Origin: Bacillota bacterium
Lineage (GTDB): Bacteria; Bacillota; Clostridia; Acetivibrionales; DSM-2933
DNA length: 7,031 bases
Direction of reading: 5' to 3'
Assembly: GCA_023441845.1 (NCBI GenBank)
Contig: JAEZNF010000130.1
Span: 1 to 7,031, forward strand
Part shown: positions 1 to 5,733 of the stretch, in pieces
Numbering within the stretch: position 1 is the first letter of the stretch
How the letters are laid out: each line of letters starts with the position of its first letter
Made by a program: the position numbers and the translations under genes
Notes under the pieces: model-generated
The model's database searches: none
Told to the model about the DNA's origin: nothing
The model's input: the letters and a program-made list of their open reading frames with translations, nothing else

Positions 1-893
1 TCCGGCTTTGTTGTAAAAAAGGGCTCGAATATCCGCTTAATGTTTTCTTCCTTAATTCCTGTGCCGTTATCACTAATTTCACAGCACACAAAACCTTCCT
101 CGCTATATGTATTAATTTCTATAGTACCCATAAGTTCTTTTTCTCTTATTGCATGAGCTGCATTAACTATTATATTCAAAAGCACCTGGTTAATTTCCCC
201 ATGGATGCCCATTATTAGCGGAACAGGGTTTAATACTTCCGTAACCCGGGCAAGGTATTTTATTTCATTTTTAGCCACTATTAAAGTATCCTTTATACCT
301 TTATTAATATCGTACTCTACAAATTCATTTTCATCCTCTTTCCTGCAAAATCCCAGGAGGCTCCTTATAATCTTCTCAACCCTTCGAAGCCCTTCTGATG
401 TTTCTTCAAATATTGTATCCAAATCCGAGTAAATGAGATCTATTTTATTTTGTTTGATAAACTCCATCAATTTAATGCGATAACCTTCATATCCTTCAGG
501 TTTTATGTAATCTGTCGAATTATTGATATTAACTAATAATTCATATAGTGCTCCCATCTTCTTAATGTATTTTTTAAGTGTTTCGGTATTGCTCTGGACA
601 AAACCCAGGGGATTGTTTATTTCATGCGCTATTCCTACTGAAAGCTGTCCTATAGCCGCCATCTTTTCCTGGTGTATAAGCTGCTTTTTCAGCTTTTCCA
701 GGTTATCCTCATACTCCCTGCGACATTTTACAGCTTTTTCCCCCAGTGCCTCTTTTTCTTTATCGTGTTCAATGTAGGTTTTGTTTATAGTATTCAAAAA
801 ATCTTCCATTTCTTTCGTAAAATCACCTGCAATATTCTTTTTACCGAAATGTTCCATTATCTGCTTTGTTAATAAGTCATGATATTGATTCAT
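1..893 (-). CDS. Soluble sensor histidine kinase (3' end cut by window edge)
   Basis: ATP-dependent protein histidine kinase of a two-component system; 297 codons are visible. Residues 1-60 are a charged, helical, PAS-less N-terminal module, followed by a short coiled coil (about 60-80). The phosphoacceptor H-box is GIAHEINNPLGF with His90. The ATPase domain shows the N-box (LLNIIVNAAHAI, Asn244), the G1 box DNGTGI (Asp275) and the F-box FEPFFTTKP (289-297). The G2 box GxGLGL must lie beyond position 1. No signal peptide or membrane segment is seen, so it should be cytoplasmic and sense an internal or protein-borne signal. The ATG at 891-893 is preceded by AAGGAAG (about 902-908). It lies downstream of, and on the same strand as, the receiver protein at 1140-2216, its likely partner. 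The family call is firm; the signal is unknown. Confidence 0.93.
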   Translation of the reverse strand, partial: MNQYHDLLTKQIMEHFGKKNIAGDFTKEMEDFLNTINKTYIEHDKEKEALGEKAVKCRREYEDNLEKLKKQLIHQEKMAAIGQLSVGIAHEINNPLGFVQSNTETLKKYIKKMGALYELLVNINNSTDYIKPEGYEGYRIKLMEFIKQNKIDLIYSDLDTIFEETSEGLRRVEKIIRSLLGFCRKEDENEFVEYDINKGIKDTLIVAKNEIKYLARVTEVLNPVPLIMGIHGEINQVLLNIIVNAAHAIREKELMGTIEINTYSEEGFVCCEISDNGTGIKEENIKRIFEPFFTTKP

Positions 894-1018
894 GTAAACA
901 CTTCCTTAAAAAATTATTGTAAGAACCGCCGTTTTGCTTTTTACACATATATATGTCGGATTATTTTTAGGCTAAAAGCAGTCTTTTATGGAAGTATCAA
1001 GTTTAATTTTCCCTGAGT

Positions 1019-1024
1019 ATTATA
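1019..1024 (-). promoter_or_regulatory. Possible -10 box for the histidine kinase gene
   Basis: The minus strand reads TATAAT here, about 125 bases before the kinase start codon. No good -35 box is found 16-18 bases upstream, where the bases read CCAGGG, so this is only a weak candidate for an internal promoter. A perfect 12-base palindrome, ACATATATATGT (945-956), lies between it and the gene. Confidence 0.2.
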
Positions 1025-1055
1025 CATACTATCCTGAACATCCCTGGTAAAGCGC

Positions 1056-1118
1056 AAAGGTGAGAACCCCTTCCTTAAATAATATTATTGGCAATAATTA
1101 AAGAGGAACCTCACCTTT
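1056..1118. repeat. Nested inverted repeat between regulator and kinase genes
   Basis: The outer arms AAAGGTGAG (1056-1064) and CTCACCTTT (1110-1118) are perfectly complementary. Inside them TTCC (1071-1074) can pair with GGAA (1105-1108) and TTAA (1075-1078) with TTAA (1098-1101). At the core is a near-palindrome ATTATTG-G-CAATAAT (1084-1098). RNA from either strand could fold into one long interrupted hairpin. It is not a standard intrinsic terminator: on the minus strand the T-run comes before the stem, and on the plus strand an A-run follows it. It may be an intercistronic RNA structure, a protein site or a remnant of a small mobile repeat. Confidence 0.6.
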
Positions 1119-1139
1119 AAAAAAACAGTTTACCCTCGT

Positions 1140-2216
1140 CTATGTATTACTTTTTTTATTGAAAAGTTGTATTTTTACGGCAATATTCTTATCATCTACT
1201 TTAGTTGCAGAAATATAGCCTTTGTATAGTTTGAAATACTCGCAAAAAAGATTATTTATAACTCCTATTTTTTCATCTATTTCATTTGAGTTTACTTTCT
1301 TCAAAGGATCAGCACTATTGTCTTCCTGCGCCAATATCAGTACCGCTATTTCAAATAGACCTGTTTCAGGAGAAATAGGCTTGTATCCATTTATAAATTT
1401 GATATTATACGTTTCTTCTTCACTAATAAACTCTTCAATAATATTTAATGCAAAGGAAATCATTTCAGGTTTTAAATAAAGTGTTTTGAATTCGGCATTA
1501 CCCTTATAATCAACGTTGATTATCTGCTTTCTGCTTTTAAGAAGAGAAACGTATTTCTCTAAAATCTCATTTAATTGAGTATCACTGCTCTCGGGAGCAA
1601 CTGCATTCATGATGCCATGAAAAGCTCTGCCAATAGATTTGACCTCTTCTTTTATCGCATCTAACGGTTTACCGCCTTCAATAAGCCTACCTATGTAGTC
1701 AACAGTTTGAATTCCAGCTCCCCGGGCAATCTGCACATCATCTTTTGCACTTGCAATAACTTCATCAATTCTTTTTAAAATTTTCTGATACGCAATGTTC
1801 TTACTTTCCATGGACTTCCTTAGTCCTTCACGTTCCACAAGAAGCCTGTAATACTCAAGTGCCTGGTCAATTACCACCTTGAATTCTTCTTCCAGTTTCC
1901 ATGGCTTTGTAATAAACTTAAATATGTCTACTTGATTAATGGTCACGAGAATTTGCTGCAGCTGTGTATAACCGGATAGTACAATCCTTACAGTCATGGG
2001 ATACTTTTCTTTTACTTCTTTAAGCAGCGTTAACCCATCCATTTCAGGCATTCTCATGTCGGTTACAATAACACTTATTGAGGTTTTCTTCATTATTTCA
2101 AGTGCTTCTTTTCCGCTCGAAGCAAAAAAGCATTTATAATCTACATCAATAAGGCCTCTTTTTAATGAGTTTAAAATATTCACCTCATCATCAACAAAAA
2201 GAACAGCTTCCTCCAT
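1140..2216 (-). CDS. Response regulator: receiver domain plus pseudokinase-like C-terminal region
   Basis: 358-residue receiver protein. Residues 1-122 form a complete REC domain: acidic pair Asp9-Asp10, phosphoacceptor Asp53 (TDMRMPEMDG), Ser81 in the switch position and Lys104 in FITKPW. The REC sequence resembles those of RpfG-type regulators, but no HD-GYP, GGDEF or DNA-binding domain follows. Residues 123-210 are helical. From about 212 the protein tracks a kinase core without its catalytic residues: LNEILEKYVSLL, then LKPEMISFALNIIEEFI where an N-box would sit, and a final FCEYFKLYKGYIS...VKIQLF resembling the last helix and strand of HATPase_c. There is no H-box, DxGxG or GxGLG. The ATG is preceded by GGAGGGG (2224-2230), and the partner kinase gene lies downstream on the same strand. 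The REC call is secure; the pseudokinase reading is inference. Confidence 0.9.
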   Translation of the reverse strand: MEEAVLFVDDEVNILNSLKRGLIDVDYKCFFASSGKEALEIMKKTSISVIVTDMRMPEMDGLTLLKEVKEKYPMTVRIVLSGYTQLQQILVTINQVDIFKFITKPWKLEEEFKVVIDQALEYYRLLVEREGLRKSMESKNIAYQKILKRIDEVIASAKDDVQIARGAGIQTVDYIGRLIEGGKPLDAIKEEVKSIGRAFHGIMNAVAPESSDTQLNEILEKYVSLLKSRKQIINVDYKGNAEFKTLYLKPEMISFALNIIEEFISEEETYNIKFINGYKPISPETGLFEIAVLILAQEDNSADPLKKVNSNEIDEKIGVINNLFCEYFKLYKGYISATKVDDKNIAVKIQLFNKKSNT

Positions 2217-2607
2217 ATAACTTCCCCTCCGTATCCATAAATGTCCTTACCAGGACTTTAAGAACCTGAACTTCATCACCTGCAAATATACTCTTTTATT
2301 AAGAAATATACCCTCCGTTAGGTAGACCTTACTGAGTTATCTATCGGAATATTTTGAGATTCTATTTACTTACAATAAAATAGCTTTGTAATTTATTAAT
2401 GTATTTATGATACTCTTTTTAGTAAAGTAGTAACAAAGTCTTATAAATAATAGTACTTTAGTCATACAAACGTGGTTAAAAAAATAATGCTTATTTACCA
2501 ATAAAAATAGTAAGAAAGCACAGGGTTAAAGTCTGCCATATATGGTAAAATAGATTTATAAGGTCTTTTATGTAAACCCGATATATTTTAATAAGGATGG
2601 TGCGCTT
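2217..2607. other. Divergent intergenic spacer without a recognised gene
   Basis: This 391-base AT-rich gap separates the minus-strand regulator from the plus-strand metallo-hydrolase and must hold both their promoters. No convincing TTGACA/TATAAT pair was found on either strand; GGTAAAAT near 2544-2551 is a weak -10-like match for the rightward gene. Small dyads are visible: GTCCT-TACC-AGGAC at 2244-2257, just upstream of the regulator's ribosome site, and an imperfect TAAAGTAGTA/TAGTACTTTA pair at about 2423-2460. No ORF with a ribosome binding site and no RNA gene was seen. Confidence 0.5.
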
Positions 2608-3573
2608 ATGAAAAAAGATTTACGTATTAAAAGCATTGTAGTGTTAGCAGTATTTCTTTTTGTATCTTTGAGTTTTTTCCCTACTCTCGATGCAAATTCG
2701 GCAATCGGCGTAGAAAACTCGGCAGCAAGTACACAAAGCGGCCTAAAATTAACATTTCTTGTTGACAACAATACGAAAACGAACTATTATTTCCGGGGCG
2801 AGGCTGCATTTTCTACTCTTATTGAGGTTGACAACAAGAAAATTCTGTTTGACACGGGATTTTCCGATGCATTTCTTAAAAATGCCCAGCAAATGAGAAT
2901 CAGTATGCTTGATTTAGATTATGTAGCCCTATCACATGGACACCTCGACCATACATGGGGACTGGCTCCATTAACCAAATACTATACAGAAGCAGGCTTT
3001 GGGAATATTAGCTACAAAAAGCCGACCCTCATAGCCCATCCTTCTGCATTCGAGCCTAAGGAACGCACTGACGAAGTACAAATAGGTTCAATATTTTCAC
3101 AAGAACAATTGTCCTGTTTCTTTAATATGAAAATAAATAAAAAGCCGGTGTGGATAACCGACAATTTGGTCTTCCTTGGACAAATAGAACGCAAGAATGA
3201 TTTTGAGGCTAAAACGCCTGTTGGAGTACATAAAAATGGCAAGCCCGACTTTGTAGATGATGATTCTGCGTTAGTTTATAAATCGCCTGACGGACTGGTT
3301 ATCATAACAGGCTGTGCTCATGCAGGCATATGCAACACAATTGAATATGCAAAAAAGGTATGTAAAGATGACAGAATTGTTGATGTGATTGGCGGTTTCC
3401 ATTTGATGAATCAAACTGATGAACAGATTGCCCCTACATTAAATTACCTTAAAAATACAAATGCAGAAGCTCTTCATGCATGCCACTGTGTAGACTTAAA
3501 TGCAAAAATCGCTCTGTCAAAGGTGACAAACCTTCAGGAAGTATACGTCGGACAAACTCTTTCGTTTAAATAA
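2608..3573 (+). CDS. Exported metallo-beta-lactamase-fold hydrolase, COG1237 type
   Basis: 321-residue MBL-fold protein. Residues 1-32 look like a Sec signal peptide: KKDLRIK, a hydrophobic stretch at 10-24, then ANSA with likely cleavage after Ala32. No lipobox Cys is present, so the mature enzyme should be released or wall-associated. The metal motif is SHGHLDHTWG (His110, His112, Asp114, His115), with further ligand candidates in GCAHAGI (His238) and GGFHL (His265). A Cys-His-Cys motif (292-294) near the C-terminus matches the conserved CHC of COG1237 proteins. That group is often annotated as 7,8-dihydropterin-6-yl-methyl-4-(beta-D-ribofuranosyl)aminobenzene-5'-phosphate synthase-like, but bacterial members have no firm substrate and that name should not be transferred. 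The start has AAGGATGG at 2593-2600. The gene stands alone and ends in a terminator. Confidence 0.9.
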   Translation: MKKDLRIKSIVVLAVFLFVSLSFFPTLDANSAIGVENSAASTQSGLKLTFLVDNNTKTNYYFRGEAAFSTLIEVDNKKILFDTGFSDAFLKNAQQMRISMLDLDYVALSHGHLDHTWGLAPLTKYYTEAGFGNISYKKPTLIAHPSAFEPKERTDEVQIGSIFSQEQLSCFFNMKINKKPVWITDNLVFLGQIERKNDFEAKTPVGVHKNGKPDFVDDDSALVYKSPDGLVIITGCAHAGICNTIEYAKKVCKDDRIVDVIGGFHLMNQTDEQIAPTLNYLKNTNAEALHACHCVDLNAKIALSKVTNLQEVYVGQTLSFK

Positions 3574-3620
3574 ACTATCATAAAATAGCAAACCTAAAAA
3601 AGCAGTATATTCATACCTAT

Positions 3621-3671
3621 TAGCCCCAGTTTCCAAATCATTGCAATGTTTTAGGAAAAGGGGCTTTTTGT
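3621..3671 (+). terminator. Intrinsic terminator after the metallo-hydrolase gene
   Basis: AGCCCC (3622-3627) pairs with GGGGCT (3660-3665) and the stem continues, after a small internal mismatch, with TTTCC against GGAAA. It is followed directly by TTTTTG. This is a classic rho-independent terminator in the plus direction, 48 bases after the stop codon. It isolates the gene from the LytTR regulator downstream. Confidence 0.88.
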
Positions 3672-3745
3672 ATTCAGTTTCATATGCCTATTGTATCTTA
3701 CAATATCGATATATTTTCACAAAGAAATAATGTGTAATGTTTCCA

Positions 3746-3766
3746 TTAACACTTTATTTGTGTTAA
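3746..3766. promoter_or_regulatory. Candidate operator dyad over the -35 region
   Basis: A perfect inverted repeat, TTAACAC-N7-GTGTTAA, covers the -35 box of the promoter proposed for the LytTR gene. The 14-base centre-to-centre distance of the arms would suit a dimeric regulator. The placement suggests repression, possibly autoregulation, but no factor can be named. Confidence 0.45.
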
Positions 3767-3786
3767 ATTTTGTAGTATAATATAAT
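3758..3786 (+). promoter_or_regulatory. Sigma-A-type promoter for the LytTR regulator
   Basis: TTGTGT (3758-3763) is 17 bases from TATAAT (3781-3786), with an overlapping second TATAAT at 3776-3781. The -10 is a perfect consensus and the -35 is moderate. Predicted transcription starts near 3793, leaving a leader of about 40 bases. Confidence 0.6.
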
Positions 3787-3834
3787 AATAATCGTAAATT
3801 TCAACTTAATATTCAAACCTTAGGGGGTGTCACC

Positions 3835-4545
3835 TTGAACGTCGTATTATGCGCTAGTAATGATGTAGAAAGGAATCAAATTGTACAAACCCTTAAAAGT
3901 ATTACTGACATTAGCTGTATCGAAACTTATGCAGATCCCAAAAGCCTACTGGAAAGTCTCAAAAATAAAAGATTTGATATTATTTTTCTAGATATCAGTC
4001 TTCCTCACATGAACGGTATTGAAATCGCAAAAGCAATTAGGAAAAAAGACTCTATCACTCATATTGTTTTTATTTCTCAAACGGAATGTTACAGCCTCGA
4101 CGCATTTTCGGTTTATGCAACCGATTATATCTTAAAACCCCTTGATTTCAACAGGTTGAAAAAAACAGTCCTCCGCATTAGCGATATATATATGCATAAT
4201 GACCAGAAGTTCGTGGATATTAAGACCCGTAACATGGTATACCGTATTAAGGAATCTGAAATAATTCTGATAGAGAAAGTAATGAACAGATGTATTGTCC
4301 ATACAGAAAACTCCACCTTTGAAGTACTTTCATCGCTAAAATATTTTGAGGATATACTTAATGAAACTAAATTTATCAGAAGTCATGTGGGCTATTTGGT
4401 CAACAGGGATAAAATATCCAGAATAGAGGTTAACGGTAATTTATCGTATACATTGCATTTCTATAACATTGATAAAACAGCTCTTGTTAGCAGGGGAAAG
4501 AAAAACGAACTCTTCAAATGCATTTCAAATACAGGTGTTATGTAG
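3835..4545 (+). CDS. LytTR-family response regulator (REC-LytTR)
   Basis: 236-residue transcription factor of the AgrA/LytR type. Residues 1-120 form a receiver domain with Asp10 in the acidic pocket (the first of the usual acidic pair is Asn9), phosphoacceptor Asp53 in FLDISLPHMNG, Ser81 and Lys101 in ILKPL. Residues 126-230 form a LytTR DNA-binding domain, with the typical FVDIKTRNMVYRI opening and the FIRSHVGYLVNRDKI segment. Length is normal for the family. The start is TTG, supported by AGGGGGTG at 3822-3829; no in-frame ATG or GTG lies near. No cognate kinase is adjacent on this strand, so it is an orphan within the window. The kinase at the left edge is separated from it by two transcription units. 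The nearest downstream target is the acyl operon at 4810-6708; that link is positional inference. Confidence 0.93.
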   Translation: MNVVLCASNDVERNQIVQTLKSITDISCIETYADPKSLLESLKNKRFDIIFLDISLPHMNGIEIAKAIRKKDSITHIVFISQTECYSLDAFSVYATDYILKPLDFNRLKKTVLRISDIYMHNDQKFVDIKTRNMVYRIKESEIILIEKVMNRCIVHTENSTFEVLSSLKYFEDILNETKFIRSHVGYLVNRDKISRIEVNGNLSYTLHFYNIDKTALVSRGKKNELFKCISNTGVM

Positions 4546-4551
4546 ATATTT

Positions 4552-4576
4552 AAGTGCTTTTAGACAAAACGCACTT
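4552..4576 (+). terminator. Hairpin after the LytTR regulator, weak terminator candidate
   Basis: AAGTGC (4552-4557) pairs with GCACTT (4571-4576), and the inner TTTT and AAAA can extend the stem with one bulged C. It starts only 6 bases after the stop codon. No T-run follows (CCCATT), so termination would be weak, and read-through into the acyl genes is possible. Confidence 0.4.
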
Positions 4577-4660
4577 CCCATTAAATTATACCAATAATAC
4601 ATTATCCGGTTGATATTTGTAGAATCTATTTCCAAGTTGTGTTGATAAGGTTTTGCACTC

Positions 4661-4688
4661 ATTTTGATTAGGTATCTTTAATCAAAAT
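4661..4688. promoter_or_regulatory. Perfect 10-bp inverted repeat upstream of the acyl operon
   Basis: ATTTTGATTA (4661-4670) and TAATCAAAAT (4679-4688) are exact inverted copies separated by 8 bases. No T-run follows, so it is not a terminator. It lies about 120 bases before the dehydrogenase start. The TTTGA/TCAAA halves resemble those of FabT boxes, but the spacing is much wider than in a FabT site. It could be an operator or an RNA hairpin. No convincing promoter was found in this spacer. Confidence 0.4.
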
Positions 4689-4809
4689 TCTGAGAATTTC
4701 CTGCTTCACTTAATGTCCAAAAGTCATGCTGTCTGTAGCCGTGGATAGATACCACAAGATTATTATTGCTTCATCAGGAATAAAAACATAATAAAAGGAG
4801 TGATTTACT

Positions 4810-5670
4810 ATGAGCGGGATTGAAAAAATCGGAATAATCGGAACAGGGCTTATGGGAAAAGGTATTGCCCATGTTCTTGCAATCGGAGGGTTTAAAGTTG
4901 ATGTATTTGGTCGCAGAGACGACTTTTCAGGAGAAATAACCGAATACTTCAATTACGAGGAATCAAAAGGCAGAATCAATTCTCAAAAGAAAGAATTAAT
5001 ATTACAAAACGTAAACTTTTTCAACCTGAATACCCAGGCAGAAAAGGTATCTGAATGCCAGGTTATCATCGAAACGGTCAAAGAGGATATTGTTGTGAAA
5101 AAGGAAATTTTCACAAGTATCAAGCCTTATATTAATGCCGGTGCATTACTTGCCAGCAACACTTCCAGCTACCTCATTTCAAGGCTTGCTCAATATACTC
5201 CATACCCTCAAAATTTTATAGGTCTGCATTTCTTTTCTCCGGTTCCTTTAATGAAGTTGGTGGAAGTAGTTGAAGGCAAATCAACCGATGAAAGTGCCGT
5301 AAATACTGCGTGTACATTGGTAAAAAGCATAGATAAACTTCCGGTAGTGGTAAAAGATTCACCGGGATTCGTATTGAACAGAGGTCTCTTTGTTATGATA
5401 AACGAAGCCGTGACAATGTTACATGAAGGAATTGTAGGCTGCTCTGAGGATATTGATAATATTTTTATTAACGGGATGGGCTTGAAGGTTGGCCCACTTA
5501 AACTGGCAGATATGGTAGGTATAGATGTAACCCTCAAGGTATTGGAAAACATGTATGAAGAAACCGAAAATAATAAATACACGCCGTGCGTTCTTTTAAA
5601 AACTATGTTTGAAAACGGATTACTGGGTAAAAAGGCCGGAGAAGGATTCTATTCCTATAAAGGCAGATAG
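4810..5670 (+). CDS. 3-hydroxyacyl-CoA dehydrogenase (Hbd/HADH family), probably NADPH-linked
   Basis: 286 residues, normal family length; cytoplasmic oxidoreductase interconverting 3-oxoacyl and (S)-3-hydroxyacyl thioesters. The N-terminal Rossmann domain has GIIGTGLMGKG (residues 8-18). The second beta strand ends VFGRR (Arg35, Arg36) instead of the Asp seen in NAD-dependent enzymes. Catalytic positions are present: Ser119/Ser120 in ASNTSS, His140 in GLHFFSP, Glu152 in KLVEV and Asn190 in SPGFVLNR. Two departures are HFFSP for the usual HFFNP and GLKVGPL where Hbd proteins have HPMGPL. The C-terminal helical domain ends KAGEGFYSY as in the family. The start has AAGGAG at 4795-4800. It shares an operon with the synthase-like gene 63 bases downstream. 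No crotonase, thiolase or acyl-CoA dehydrogenase is beside it, so it is not in a standard butyrate cluster and may act on an unusual acyl-CoA or acyl-ACP. Confidence 0.92.
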   Translation: MSGIEKIGIIGTGLMGKGIAHVLAIGGFKVDVFGRRDDFSGEITEYFNYEESKGRINSQKKELILQNVNFFNLNTQAEKVSECQVIIETVKEDIVVKKEIFTSIKPYINAGALLASNTSSYLISRLAQYTPYPQNFIGLHFFSPVPLMKLVEVVEGKSTDESAVNTACTLVKSIDKLPVVVKDSPGFVLNRGLFVMINEAVTMLHEGIVGCSEDIDNIFINGMGLKVGPLKLADMVGIDVTLKVLENMYEETENNKYTPCVLLKTMFENGLLGKKAGEGFYSYKGR

Positions 5671-5733
5671 TGACAAGCGTAGCGCAGTCAATTTTATCTT
5701 TAATTCGCTGCTATTTAAGAAAGGAGATAAACT

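Noticed and set aside
205..872. Plus-strand open frames at 205-432, 523-777 and 672-872
   Set aside because: They lie opposite the histidine kinase, whose minus-strand frame shows all the expected H, N, G1 and F boxes; the plus-strand products have low complexity and no ribosome binding sites.
1056..1118. Reading the nested repeat as a rho-independent terminator of the response regulator
   Set aside because: On the minus strand the stem is followed by GCGCTTTACC, not a T-run; the T-run is upstream of the stem.
2608..3573. Naming the MBL protein a beta-lactamase or a methanopterin synthase
   Set aside because: The metal motif defines only the fold superfamily; the sequence groups with COG1237, whose bacterial substrates are not established.
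4661..4688. Calling the inverted repeat a FabT box
   Set aside because: The TTTGA and TCAAA halves are present, but FabT sites are compact palindromes, whereas here an 8-base spacer separates the 10-base arms.
4712..4747. Short plus-strand ORF of 11 codons in the acyl operon leader
   Set aside because: No Shine-Dalgarno sequence precedes it, so a leader peptide is not supported.
5208..5582. 124-residue minus-strand open frame
   Set aside because: Antisense shadow of the dehydrogenase; no ribosome site, no recognisable domain, and the plus-strand family match is complete.
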